Of a stretch of 64,000 nt of DNA, positions 19,341 through 27,409 are shown one piece after another. The DNA comes from Acinetobacter colistiniresistens. GTDB lineage: Bacteria > Pseudomonadota > Gammaproteobacteria > Pseudomonadales > Moraxellaceae. A program made the position numbers and the translations under genes. Each line of letters starts with the position of its first letter. Within the stretch, counting starts at the first letter, position 1. The DNA lies in NCBI RefSeq assembly GCF_024582815.1, contig NZ_CP102099.1, positions 248,001 to 312,000 on the forward strand, read 5' to 3'. The notes beneath the pieces were generated by a model that saw only the letters and a list, made by a program, of their open reading frames with translations, made no database searches and had not been told where the DNA came from.

Positions 19341-20699
19341 GTGTCCCATGTCACAACCAAGCGCTTTGAACTGAAACAGCTGTTCCATTTGATGTTTCCA
19401 ATCCTGATTACCCAGTTTGCCCAAGCTGGATTAGGTTTAATTGACACAATTATGGCGGGGCATTTGTCTGCCACTGATTTGGCTGCAATAGCCGTGGGTG
19501 TTGGTCTATGGATTCCCGTCATGTTGTTATTTGCAGGGATTATGTTAGCAACCACCCCTTTGGTAGCTGAAGCCCGTGGTGCAAGAACCCCTGAAAAAAT
19601 TCCAACCATTGCCCGCCAGTCCTTATGGGTGGCTGTGATTCTCGGGATTGTAGCAATGTTGATTCTGCAAGGTATGCCCATGTTCCTGCCACTATTGGGC
19701 GTACCTGAAAGCTTAATCCCGAAAGCAAGCCTGTTCTTACATGCGATTGGCTTTGGTATGCCTGCCGTGATGATGTATGCGGCGCTACGCAGTTATTCTG
19801 AAGCATTGGGGCATCCCCGCCCCGTGACCGCAATTAGCTTGATTGCCTTATTGGTCTTGATTCCGCTGAACTTTATTTTTATGTATGGCTTTGGGCCAAT
19901 CCCGGCATTGGGCAGCGCAGGCTGTGGTTTTGCAACAGCGATCTTGCAATGGCTGATGTTTATCACTTTGGCCACTTATATTTCCAAAGCCAAAGCCTAT
20001 CAACAGGCACCGATCTTCACCAAATGGGAAAAACTTGATCCCGTTTGGATTAAACGCATTTTAAAACTGGGTTTACCAATTGGTCTGGCGGTATTTTTTG
20101 AGGTCAGCATTTTTAGTACTGGAGCGATTGTACTGGGTCCGCTCGGTGAAAATGCCATTGCAGCCCATCAGATTGCCATTTCAGTCACCTCACAACTGTT
20201 TATGATTCCGTTGTCCTTAGCGATTGCCTTGACGATTCGTGTTGGCATGTATTATGGCGAACAAAACTGGCATGCGATGCGTCAAGTACAAATTGTAGGA
20301 CTGATCACTGCCACGATCTTTGCGGCCTTGACCATGACTCTAATTGCACTTGCGCGTCCCCATATCGTGGCGATCTATACCACGGATATCAACGTGATTC
20401 CTGTAGCGATGTACCTGCTCTGGTTCGCGATGGCGTATCAATTGATGGATGCATGGCAAGTCAGTGCAGCAGGTTATTTACGTGGTATGCAAGACACTCA
20501 GGCCCCGATGTGGATTACCTTAATGGCATACTGGGTCATTGCTTTCCCAATCGGCTTATATCTGGCGCGTTATACCATTTTGGGGGTGGCAGGCGTTTGG
20601 CTCGGCCTGATCATTGGTTTAAGTATTGCCTGTGTATTACTAATCGGCCGTTTATATTTAAATAATAAACGTTTAGCACAACGTGCCCTCAATACATAA
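19341..20699 (+). CDS. abeM: MATE-family multidrug efflux pump AbeM
   Basis: The 452-residue protein has 12 hydrophobic segments and is very similar in wording to AbeM of Acinetobacter baumannii (for example LFHLMFPILITQFAQAGLGL and the C-terminal GMQDTQAPMWITLMAYWVIA). AbeM is an H+-coupled exporter of fluoroquinolones, dyes and other cations. The start codon is GTG at 19341. The DMT gene just upstream may be co-transcribed. Assignment is from remembered sequence likeness; transport range is inferred from the family. Confidence 0.92.
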   Translation: MSHVTTKRFELKQLFHLMFPILITQFAQAGLGLIDTIMAGHLSATDLAAIAVGVGLWIPVMLLFAGIMLATTPLVAEARGARTPEKIPTIARQSLWVAVILGIVAMLILQGMPMFLPLLGVPESLIPKASLFLHAIGFGMPAVMMYAALRSYSEALGHPRPVTAISLIALLVLIPLNFIFMYGFGPIPALGSAGCGFATAILQWLMFITLATYISKAKAYQQAPIFTKWEKLDPVWIKRILKLGLPIGLAVFFEVSIFSTGAIVLGPLGENAIAAHQIAISVTSQLFMIPLSLAIALTIRVGMYYGEQNWHAMRQVQIVGLITATIFAALTMTLIALARPHIVAIYTTDINVIPVAMYLLWFAMAYQLMDAWQVSAAGYLRGMQDTQAPMWITLMAYWVIAFPIGLYLARYTILGVAGVWLGLIIGLSIACVLLIGRLYLNNKRLAQRALNT

Positions 20700-20896
20700 A
20701 AATTAACCTGCATTGAGCGTTACTGATTCAGGGCAGCATGGACGCTGCTCTTAAACTCATCCTCTCATTCAATACCTCCATTTCCCCCCTTCACAGCATA
20801 CTTACATCACTTAACATTTTGGTATAGGCAATTTAAGTTTTGTCGCCTATGATCAAAGCATCACTTTGAAACTGGATCACCCGAGGTCAAGTCCAT

Positions 20897-22189
20897 ATGG
20901 CAAAACATGCAAGCTCTCCCAGTAAGCGTTTTTTCAAACTGGCTGGCATGACCGCAAGTATTGCCAGCAAAAGCGTTGCCAACTCCATCCGCAATCTCAC
21001 CGCAGATGAAGAACAAAAAAATGCAGCGCGCAGCAAACTGTTTCAAGATATTGGTTTACAGATTGCAGACACCTTGGGTGAGATGAAAGGCGCAGTGATG
21101 AAAGTCGGGCAAATCGCCTCGCAATATAAGGATATCTTCCCACCAGAAGTGGCGAAGGCGATTGCTAAATTGCAACGCCAAGCCCCCGCCATGCCTTTTA
21201 CAGCCATTCAGCAACAAATTGAAAAAGAGTTGGGCAAACCGTTAAACCAGATTTTTAGCTCTTTTGAAACAGAACCCTTTGCGGCGGCTTCAATTGGTCA
21301 GGTCCATCGCGCGGTGCTGCCGAATGGACAAGCTGTGGTGGTGAAAGTGCAATACCCCGGGGTGGATCAAGCCTGTGAAAGTGATTTAAAACAGGTCCGT
21401 CTGGCTTTACGCTTAATGGGTGTATTAAAGATTGATAAAAAGCTGCAAGATCAACTATTTCAGGAAATCCAAGACAGTTTATCTGCCGAACTGAATTATG
21501 AAATCGAAGCACAAAACTTAGAGGTCTTTAAAACCTTCCATGAAAAGCTAGATGATCAGATCATCATTCCGACTGTATATAAGGATTATTCATCGCGTCG
21601 GGTGCTGACCCTGAGTCTTGAACAGGGTGAATCGATTGAAACCGCCAGCACATGGTCGGTGGAAACCCGTAATCAAATCGGTCGTCGCCTGATTCGGGCC
21701 CTAGGGCAGGAAATGTTTTTCTTGAAACGGTTCCATTGTGACCCACATCCAGGCAATTTTGCTTTCCGTGAAGATGGTAGCGTGATTATTTATGATTATG
21801 GCAGCGTTAAGACCCTTTCACCTGAAATCATTCAGCACTTCAAAGCACTGGTGAATGCCGCTCGCCAAGAGAATATTGCTCAAGTAGAAGATTTACTGGT
21901 TGAACTGCATTCGATTGCCGAGAAACAAAAATTCCCAACTGAACTGTATACGCAATGGATTGAAATCCTGTTACGCCCGTTAAGCACCCACTATGACTTT
22001 GCCGAGAACTCATCACATCACGATGGCATGCTGTTGGTGAAAAAATCGTTGAAATACTGGGATGTGTTTAAGCCTTCTCCAGATACCTTAATGGTCAACC
22101 GAACCATTTCAGGACATTACTGGAACCTGATTCACCTCAAAGTACATGATAATCTCAATGATTTATTTGAAGAACTGGTTCCGAACTAA
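20897..22189 (+). CDS. UbiB/ABC1/AarF-family atypical kinase
   Basis: The 430-residue protein has all ADCK/UbiB marks: the KxGQ motif in MKVGQIASQY (about residue 73), the A-rich nucleotide loop AAASIGQVHRA, the catalytic lysine VVVKVQYPG, HCDPHPGNF and the DFG-like IIYDYGSV. Unlike E. coli UbiB it has no C-terminal transmembrane pair, so it is closer to the shorter AarF/ABC1 proteins. A role in quinone or lipid metabolism is suggested by family only. A terminator follows directly. Confidence 0.88.
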   Translation: MAKHASSPSKRFFKLAGMTASIASKSVANSIRNLTADEEQKNAARSKLFQDIGLQIADTLGEMKGAVMKVGQIASQYKDIFPPEVAKAIAKLQRQAPAMPFTAIQQQIEKELGKPLNQIFSSFETEPFAAASIGQVHRAVLPNGQAVVVKVQYPGVDQACESDLKQVRLALRLMGVLKIDKKLQDQLFQEIQDSLSAELNYEIEAQNLEVFKTFHEKLDDQIIIPTVYKDYSSRRVLTLSLEQGESIETASTWSVETRNQIGRRLIRALGQEMFFLKRFHCDPHPGNFAFREDGSVIIYDYGSVKTLSPEIIQHFKALVNAARQENIAQVEDLLVELHSIAEKQKFPTELYTQWIEILLRPLSTHYDFAENSSHHDGMLLVKKSLKYWDVFKPSPDTLMVNRTISGHYWNLIHLKVHDNLNDLFEELVPN

Positions 22190-22197
22190 ACTTCTAA

Positions 22198-22226
22198 AAA
22201 TGCCAATCATCTGATTGGCTTTTTTT
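22198..22226 (+). terminator. Terminator after the UbiB-family kinase gene
   Basis: GCCAATCA and TGATTGGC form a stem with a 2-nt loop and seven T. Confidence 0.85.
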
Positions 22227-22341
22227 ATTTCAATTATATTCAATGATTTAATCAATTAATAGGCTTGTACAAAGCTCCATTTTCCATACTTGCTGGCCAT
22301 TATTTACAAATAAACGCCAGCAAAACTTGAAATAAACAAGA

Positions 22342-22374
22342 TTGACGGCATATATTGTTATGTTATAACATTTC
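22342..22374 (+). promoter_or_regulatory. rpmE2 promoter with overlapping Zur box
   Basis: The palindrome TGTTAT-GTT-ATAACA at 22356-22370, extended by TTTC on the right, closely matches the gamma-proteobacterial Zur operator (ATGTTATA...TATAACAT core). It overlaps a plausible promoter with -35 TTGACG at 22342-22347 and -10 TATAAC at 22364-22369 (16-bp spacer). Binding of zinc-loaded Zur would block this promoter. Promoter elements are inferred by eye. Confidence 0.75.
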
Positions 22375-22398
22375 TATTAATAATAGGAGTCCTTCAAA

Positions 22399-22653
22399 AT
22401 GCGTAAAGATATCCACCCTGCTTATCAACAGGTCTTGTTTCACGATACCAATGCCGATGCTTATTTCTTGATTGGCAGTACGCTTCAGACTAAACAAACC
22501 AAAGAATATCAAGGTCAGGTCTATCCTTACGTTACCCTTGATATCTCAAGTGCTTCGCATCCATTTTATACCGGTGAAGTTCGTCAAGCCAGCAATGAAG
22601 GTCGTGTGGCAAGCTTTAACAAACGCTTCGCGCGTTTTAACCGCAAAGGTTAA
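22399..22653 (+). CDS. rpmE2: 50S ribosomal protein L31 type B (zinc-independent)
   Basis: The 84-residue protein starts [20 protein letters not shown] and ends RFARFNRKG, the type B L31 pattern. It has no cysteine at all, so it cannot bind the zinc of the ordinary CxxC L31. Such C-minus paralogues replace the zinc form during zinc starvation and free its metal. The Zur box at the promoter fits that role. The RBS AATAGGAG lies before the ATG, and a terminator follows. Confidence 0.95.
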   Translation: MRKDIHPAYQQVLFHDTNADAYFLIGSTLQTKQTKEYQGQVYPYVTLDISSASHPFYTGEVRQASNEGRVASFNKRFARFNRKG

Positions 22654-22690
22654 TCTTCGTTTAAGTTTTACTTATTAGGCTGTAAGCATT

Positions 22691-22732
22691 AGAAGTCTAA
22701 GGCTATCTCTCCTCCACTTAGACTTCTTTTTT
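22691..22732 (+). terminator. Terminator after rpmE2
   Basis: AGAAGTCTAA and TTAGACTTCT form a 10-bp stem with a 17-nt loop and a run of T. Confidence 0.8.
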
Positions 22733-22743
22733 ATGCCTCACCC

Positions 22744-23073
22744 TCAAGAATCTGTCTTGGCCTGCCCCAGCACACCAAATTCAATCGGCGTTTTGACATA
22801 AAACAAAGAAATTTCTTTGTCATTTAAATAGTTCAATAATTCTGCCGCCTGTTGATTACTGACCGCAAACTGAATCTGTACAGGACGATCAGCCAACTCA
22901 AAAAAACTGGCGGAATGAAATAAGCCTTGATGGTCAATTCCTTCCATGCCTGCCAGTACCGTGGCGCCACGTAAATTCATCTGCTTCGCCACAGCCAATA
23001 ACCATTCACTCATCGGTTGTCCCTGATAAGTCCGATTTTGTGCCGTGTAAAAACTCAGTAAAAATCCATTCAT
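22744..23073 (-). CDS. DUF190 family protein, CrcB partner
   Basis: The protein is about 109 residues from MNGFLLSFYTAQNRTYQG. The family (DUF190) is a PII-like alpha/beta fold often encoded beside crcB. GATVLAGMEGIDHQG is its conserved segment. The second ATG (23073) is preferred because GGAG then lies 8 bp upstream; the ATG two codons earlier would be too close. It is directly downstream of crcB and shares its fluoride-controlled transcript. Its function in fluoride tolerance is unproven. Confidence 0.83.
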   Translation of the reverse strand: MNGFLLSFYTAQNRTYQGQPMSEWLLAVAKQMNLRGATVLAGMEGIDHQGLFHSASFFELADRPVQIQFAVSNQQAAELLNYLNDKEISLFYVKTPIEFGVLGQAKTDS

Positions 23074-23089
23074 GGTCATTACTCCAAAG

Positions 23090-23470
23090 TTATGCAGCAC
23101 TCAGCCATTGATGCAAACTCATGCCTAAAATGGTAAACAGCAATGACCCAATCACATGAATCAGAATCGCCGCACAGGCATAGCCCAACTTACCACTTTG
23201 TAATAAGGTAATAATCTCGGCAGAAAAGGTCGAAAATGTGGTTAATGCACCGCAGAAGCCTGTAATCACAAACAGTTTGTAATTTGGACTCAGTGAGCTT
23301 TGAGAAAAGTAAGAAATTGCAAAACCAATAATAAAGCCACCGACAAAGTTAACTGTGACGGTTCCCAAAGGAATATTCGGAAAAATTGGATTCAGCTTTA
23401 GCCCCAAAAACCAGCGCAACCATGCGCCGAGTACCGAGCCTAAAGCAATAGAGAGTAAAGGATAGTACAT
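23090..23470 (-). CDS. crcB: Fluoride ion transporter CrcB/Fluc
   Basis: The 126-residue protein has four transmembrane helices and the Fluc motifs LGAWLRWF, GTVTVNFVGGF and TGFCGALTTFSTF. It acts as a dimeric fluoride channel exporting F- across the inner membrane. A fluoride riboswitch lies upstream and a DUF190 gene downstream. The RBS (TTGGAG) sits inside the last codons of a small leader ORF whose stop is 3 nt before the crcB ATG, so translation may be coupled. Confidence 0.95.
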   Translation of the reverse strand: MYYPLLSIALGSVLGAWLRWFLGLKLNPIFPNIPLGTVTVNFVGGFIIGFAISYFSQSSLSPNYKLFVITGFCGALTTFSTFSAEIITLLQSGKLGYACAAILIHVIGSLLFTILGMSLHQWLSAA

Positions 23471-23473
23471 GAC

Positions 23474-23548
23474 TTACTCCAAATACAGCGTTGGAGCTAA
23501 AACAATATTCAGCATGGATTTATAGCTATTTTTTTGAGGATTATTCAT
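23474..23548 (-). CDS. 24-codon leader ORF upstream of crcB
   Basis: The small ORF begins MNNPQKNSYK and ends TLYLE, preceded by GGAG with a 7-nt spacer. It lies between the fluoride riboswitch and crcB; its stop TAA is 3 nt before the crcB ATG and its final codons contain the crcB Shine-Dalgarno. It could be a leader peptide that couples translation or is chance. The peptide is not recognised. Confidence 0.45.
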   Translation of the reverse strand: MNNPQKNSYKSMLNIVLAPTLYLE

Positions 23549-23583
23549 TTGCGAACTCCAAAAGAGAAACAGAGCGCGCACAA

Positions 23584-23613
23584 ACCTACGTCCCTGTTCA
23601 GGGTAACGTAGGC
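23584..23613 (-). promoter_or_regulatory. Expression-platform hairpin of the fluoride riboswitch
   Basis: On the minus strand CCTACGT and ACGTAGG pair around an inner CCCTG/CAGGG stem. The first arm reuses the 3' end of the aptamer (GATGCCTACG), so the hairpin and the folded aptamer are mutually exclusive, as expected of an OFF hairpin without fluoride. Confidence 0.65.
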
Positions 23614-23660
23614 ATCATTAGCCACAATGGCGGTTTGTAATAGGAGGAATGCCATCTCCT
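23607..23660 (-). ncRNA. Fluoride riboswitch aptamer (crcB RNA motif)
   Basis: Read on the minus strand, the region has the invariant crcB-motif blocks in order: GGAGATGGCATTCCTCC, then AACCGCC, then GGCTAATGATGCCTAC. It lies upstream of crcB on the same strand, which is the usual gene partner. The aptamer binds Mg-caged fluoride and turns on the exporter. Confidence 0.9.
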
Positions 23661-23748
23661 TTGTTCTAAAATAACATAATTTTTAGACAACTCAATCGCT
23701 GTTTTCGCACTTTAAAGGGTTGTGTATAAACATAAAGTTATCCACAAC

Positions 23749-24600
23749 TTAGCTCTTCTGCGGCACAACTTGCTCGCCAATCACATAAAAATCCAGTTCT
23801 GGTACGACAAAAGCAAAGACTTCCGCATCAAGGTCCATCCCAAATTGTTGTAACAATTGAGGGGCCTGTAATGAAGTAATTGCAGCAGCTTGTATCTGTT
23901 GAAACTGAACCGGCATCAGGATATCCCCTTGCGACATCCGTGCAGGTTGATCCACCCACTCAGCCCATGCATGATCTTGATCAACCAAGAATTGAACGGC
24001 TTCGTCCCATGAGGAAAATAGACACTGCCATGCAGCAGGTAACTGTTTTTCCCCTTTGATTTGCACATCACTCTTCAAGGAATAATGATCATTAACACTC
24101 ATTTCAGTATGAATCAATTGTTCATCCCGTTGATGCTGAAACGTCGATGCATATTGTGCTGGCATCACATCACTGGCCAATCGGCCACCTAAAACATAGA
24201 GTGCTTGGTCTACTATGACCTGTTCAAAGATCACAGTCTTGGGCTGTGTCTCATCCAGATAAAAACGCCAGTTACTTTGCAGGGGGGAAGGCATAAGCTG
24301 GCGTAACTTGCCGAGGAAAGCAAAACCAAAATGCTGATGCTGATACGTCAAAATGGTAAAAATGGTTTTGCCGTCTTTTTCCCATAACGGTACAGATTTC
24401 GGATAGCGCAGACGTACTTGCTCAACATCAATCAACCAAGACAAGTACACCACATTGCTGACCTGACTCTGCAAGCGCATAAAAGGCAGTCGTCGCATCA
24501 TCCTACGGCGGAGTTGTAACAGCAAACCACAACTTAGAATCGGTGCTAAAAGTCGAAGCACAGCGTTAGATATTGATAACTTTAAACGATGTCTATTCAT
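23749..24600 (-). CDS. DUF2071-like (YqjF) protein
   Basis: The 283-residue protein has a hydrophobic, basic N-terminus (LRLLAPILSCGLLLQLRRRM) that may anchor it, followed by VSNVVYLSWLIDVEQVRLRYP, which resembles the opening of DUF2071/YqjF proteins related to acetoacetate decarboxylase. The rest is acidic/glutamine-rich with VPELDFYVIGEQVVP at the end. Function unknown. It is a single gene, divergent from hopJ. Family placement is moderately sure. Confidence 0.65.
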   Translation of the reverse strand: MNRHRLKLSISNAVLRLLAPILSCGLLLQLRRRMMRRLPFMRLQSQVSNVVYLSWLIDVEQVRLRYPKSVPLWEKDGKTIFTILTYQHQHFGFAFLGKLRQLMPSPLQSNWRFYLDETQPKTVIFEQVIVDQALYVLGGRLASDVMPAQYASTFQHQRDEQLIHTEMSVNDHYSLKSDVQIKGEKQLPAAWQCLFSSWDEAVQFLVDQDHAWAEWVDQPARMSQGDILMPVQFQQIQAAAITSLQAPQLLQQFGMDLDAEVFAFVVPELDFYVIGEQVVPQKS

Positions 24601-24740
24601 TATTATTCAATAGATTAATGTTGTGTTTGAGCATAAACTGCTGACTCTAGTACGTCCAGTTCAAATCGTGTCCAGCTTCTATTCTGCATTTTCAATGTTA
24701 TGATGCTTGCCATTGATTCAATCAACATGGAATTTTTAAA

Positions 24741-25073
24741 ATGGCTCAAAGCTTATTGGCACACCTTAAAGATGGCACGGCAAAATTTGCTGATGTATTG
24801 GCATTTATCGAAGCTCGTTATCAGCATACACCAACCGCTTTTCAAAATGGCGCACAATCGAATGCTGCGACTGAAAATCAAGGCAGCGCAAAAGTATTCA
24901 GCTTTGCTCAAATTGAAGGTCTCAATCAAGCGGAGACCTTAAGTTTATTTGCTGAGCATTATGCCTCTGTACTGGCAACACCTGAAGCCACCGACCATCA
25001 GAATATCCGCCAGTTTATGCAACATGGCTGGGATGGCGTTAAGTTTGAAGGTGAAGCACTTACTGCAAAATAA
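24741..25073 (+). CDS. HopJ-family protein
   Basis: The 110-residue acidic protein has the HopJ family pattern: F-A-D-V-L-A-F-I-E near residue 17, NGAQSNAATENQGSAKVFSF in the middle and HGWDGVKFEGEAL near the end. The family was named for a Pseudomonas type III effector, but it is widespread in free-living bacteria lacking that secretion system, so an effector role should not be assumed. No secretion signal is seen. Its last codons and terminator are echoed 1.67 kb downstream. Confidence 0.87.
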   Translation: MAQSLLAHLKDGTAKFADVLAFIEARYQHTPTAFQNGAQSNAATENQGSAKVFSFAQIEGLNQAETLSLFAEHYASVLATPEATDHQNIRQFMQHGWDGVKFEGEALTAK

Positions 25074-25112
25074 AAAAAGGAGGTTTAGCCTCCTTTTTTC
25101 TCGCTTTGATTT
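25054..25112 (+). repeat. hopJ 3' end plus terminator, copy 1
   Basis: The segment AAGCACTTACTGCAAAATAA followed by the AAGGAGG/CCTCCTT hairpin (25072-25099) and T-run forms the natural end of hopJ. A similar block is found at 26721-26779 on the other side of the SDR-TetR pair. Confidence 0.7.
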
Positions 25113-25138
25113 ATCACAATTCTTTCTATATCGTCTGT

Positions 25139-25879
25139 TCAGGCATTAAAACCACCATCCACATCAATCACTGCACCCGTGATATAACGCCCGCTTTCAC
25201 CCGCCAGATGAAGCACAGTTGCGGCAATATCATCGGGATGCCCATAATCAGCCAATGCCAGAGTCGCTCGTGCGGCGTCAGCATGTGATCCATCAGCAGG
25301 ATTCATATCGGTATCGGTTGGTCCTGGCTGGACAAGATTGACTGTAATACCGCGCTTACCCAGATCTCGCGCAACGCCCTTAGTCAAACCTACCAAGGCA
25401 GCTTTGCTGGTTGCATATAAACTGATCCCTTCACGGCTTGTTCTTGAGGCAAGACAACTGCCAATCGAAATAATACGTCCATCAGCAGGCAAATACTTGC
25501 TTGCCTGCATGGTCGCAGCAAACACGGCACGTAAATTGACAGACATGGTGTGGTCATAATCATCTAATGTGAGTTGATCAATTCGTCCAGTCAAAAAATT
25601 ACCCGCGTTGTTGACTAAAATATCCAGTTGTCCAAGTCGGTCGACCGTTATATCTACCGCAGTGATGACTTGGCTGGCATCGACAGCATCCGCCAAAATA
25701 ATTTCAGCACGTTGGCCCAATGCACGAATTTCTGTAGCAACAGCCTCAGCTTGTTGCTTCGAACGACTATACGTAATCGCCACATCTGCACCGTGTTTGG
25801 CAAGCATACGGGCAATAGCAGCACCAATACCTCGACTTCCGCCAGTCACGAGAGCAACCCTACCTGTGAGTGTATTCAT
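25139..25879 (-). CDS. SDR-family oxidoreductase
   Basis: The 246-residue classical short-chain dehydrogenase has the NAD(P) motif TGGSRGIGAA (residues 13-22), NNAG, a catalytic Ser region and YATSK (Tyr-x-x-x-Lys). The Arg-containing TYSRSKQQAE after beta-2 suggests NADP(H) preference. It resembles FabG-like enzymes but is encoded apart from fatty acid genes. It is divergent from a TetR gene with a palindrome between them, so repression by that TetR is likely. Confidence 0.88.
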   Translation of the reverse strand: MNTLTGRVALVTGGSRGIGAAIARMLAKHGADVAITYSRSKQQAEAVATEIRALGQRAEIILADAVDASQVITAVDITVDRLGQLDILVNNAGNFLTGRIDQLTLDDYDHTMSVNLRAVFAATMQASKYLPADGRIISIGSCLASRTSREGISLYATSKAALVGLTKGVARDLGKRGITVNLVQPGPTDTDMNPADGSHADAARATLALADYGHPDDIAATVLHLAGESGRYITGAVIDVDGGFNA

Positions 25880-25987
25880 TATAAAAATCCCTGTTTTAAA
25901 ACATAGTCAGATATTCAGCGCTGCTCCAACTCAATTGGCTAAAGAAATAATGATAGTAAGTGAGCCTCGAATCAGCACCAATATATG

Positions 25988-25999
25988 TATCGATCGATA
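25988..25999. promoter_or_regulatory. Candidate TetR operator in the SDR-TetR divergent promoter
   Basis: TATCGATCGATA is a perfect 12-bp palindrome in the 194-bp divergent spacer. A second TATCGA occurs at 26040-26045 close to the regulator's start, consistent with a paired or autoregulatory site. Confidence 0.55.
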
Positions 26000-26073
26000 T
26001 AAATGTAGGCTTAGTATTCCTGGTTGTCAATGATTTTTGTATCGAATAGTATATATCTAAAAAGGAGCATCAA

Positions 26074-26682
26074 ATGGCACAAATGGGACGACCTAGGACC
26101 TTTGAACGTGATCAAGCACTTCAGCAGGCCATGCATCTATTTTGGCAATACGGATATGATTCGACATCCTTGACCCTGCTCAAAGCCAACATCGGCAATG
26201 GTATCAGTGCTCCTAGCTTCTATGCGGCCTTTGGTTCCAAAGAGGAATTATTCCGAGAGGTCATTGGACATTACATCGCAACGTATGGTCAGGTCACGAA
26301 CAGTCTCTGGGATCAAAGCCTTACACCAAGAGAAGCGATTGAACGAACTCTACGTCAGTCCGTAAAAATGCAAACTGAATCCAGTCATCCCAAAGGCTGT
26401 TTATTGGTTGTTTCAACGACGACCTGTTCCCCTGAAAATATCCACATTCAACAATTCTTAACCCAACATCGCCTAACAACTCACGATAGATTTACACAAT
26501 GCATTCAACGTGCTGTGGATACAGGTGAATTAACAGCTGATACGAATATCGATGCGTATGCGACTAGCTTATATAGCTTTTTACTCGGCATATCCATACA
26601 AGCGCGTGATGGCGTTTCTGGCGCTGTTTTAGATGCAGCAGTAACAGAAATCATGCGTCACTGGGACTCACGCGTTGCCTGA
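26074..26682 (+). CDS. TetR/AcrR-family transcriptional regulator
   Basis: The 202-residue protein opens with MGRPRTFERDQALQQAMHLF and the HTH around ISAPSFYAAFGSKEELFREV (about residues 48-67). The remaining all-helical domain with CLLVVSTTTCSPEN is a ligand-binding domain of the TetR_C type seen in SDR/efflux regulators. It probably represses the divergent SDR gene and itself. The RBS AAAAAGGAG lies before the ATG. Confidence 0.9.
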   Translation: MAQMGRPRTFERDQALQQAMHLFWQYGYDSTSLTLLKANIGNGISAPSFYAAFGSKEELFREVIGHYIATYGQVTNSLWDQSLTPREAIERTLRQSVKMQTESSHPKGCLLVVSTTTCSPENIHIQQFLTQHRLTTHDRFTQCIQRAVDTGELTADTNIDAYATSLYSFLLGISIQARDGVSGAVLDAAVTEIMRHWDSRVA

Positions 26683-26720
26683 TCACAAAGCAAACATATT
26701 CATGATTAAGTATTCACCTA

Positions 26721-26779
26721 AAGCAATTATTGCAAAATAAGAAAAAAGGAGGCTCAAGGCCTCCTGTTTTGCTTTAATG
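26721..26779. repeat. Degenerate second copy of hopJ 3' end and terminator
   Basis: AAGCAATTATTGCAAAATAA matches the hopJ end at 18 of 20 positions and keeps its frame (reads K-A-I-I-A-K-stop). It is followed by a similar AGGAGGC/GCCTCCT hairpin with A- and T-runs (26742-26770) that also serves as the terminator between the convergent TetR and flavin reductase genes. Confidence 0.6.
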
Positions 26780-26788
26780 TTTTAAGCT

Positions 26789-27391
26789 TCAGGGGCGTGA
26801 CAATTTTCGTAAGTCCGTGGTGAGGCTATAAAAATCGCCACCCATTTTGCCCACACTCTGAAGTTGTTGCTGATCAATCATCTGCCCATCCCACAAATGA
26901 TCCGCCACATAAATCGATTTCACATCCAGTAAGGCGACAGTTCCCCCTGAGGGAAGCGTACTTAGTTGCATGACCTCCCTTAACTGGCATTCGTAGCGAA
27001 CAGGCGCATGCTTTACCGCTAACGCCGCAACCGCATGGCTGGGTTCAGACGCAATCTCAGCAAAATCAAATTCGCTTTGCTCTGGGGGCAATAAAGCACA
27101 GGATAAATTCATCTTTTCAAGCAAGTCAGTATGGGCAATATGCACCACACACTCTTTAGTCGCAATCAGATTTCTGATGGTGTCTTTATCCTGCCCATTT
27201 CTTGGATTGACTTGTGAATACCACAGAATAGGTGGATTGCAACTGGCAACATTAAAAAAGGAATAAGGCGCAATATTGGCCACCCCATCCACCGATAGCG
27301 TACTGATCCATGCAATCGGCCGAGGCGTAATCCCTCCGACCAAAAGTCGGTAAATCTCATTGGGCTCTAAATCAGCAGTTTCAAAAATCAT
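26789..27391 (-). CDS. Flavin reductase-like FMN-binding protein
   Basis: The 200-residue protein carries the FMN-binding split-barrel pattern of the flavin reductase family: LLVGGITPRPIAWISTLSVDG near residues 16-36, NIAPYSFFNVAS and NPRNGQDKDTIRNL. It likely binds FMN and reduces flavin or a small substrate with NAD(P)H. It is 18 bp downstream of the GFA-family gene on the same strand, so the two are probably co-transcribed. Confidence 0.86.
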   Translation of the reverse strand: MIFETADLEPNEIYRLLVGGITPRPIAWISTLSVDGVANIAPYSFFNVASCNPPILWYSQVNPRNGQDKDTIRNLIATKECVVHIAHTDLLEKMNLSCALLPPEQSEFDFAEIASEPSHAVAALAVKHAPVRYECQLREVMQLSTLPSGGTVALLDVKSIYVADHLWDGQMIDQQQLQSVGKMGGDFYSLTTDLRKLSRP

Positions 27392-27409
27392 CGCAAAAAT
27401 AAATCCGAT

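Noticed and set aside
20732..20752. GCAGC/GCTGC hairpin after abeM as terminator
   Set aside because: The stem is short and no T-run follows, so it is not listed as a terminator.
24741..25073. HopJ as evidence for a type III secretion system
   Set aside because: The family name is historical; no type III genes or chaperones are in the window, and the protein has no effector features.
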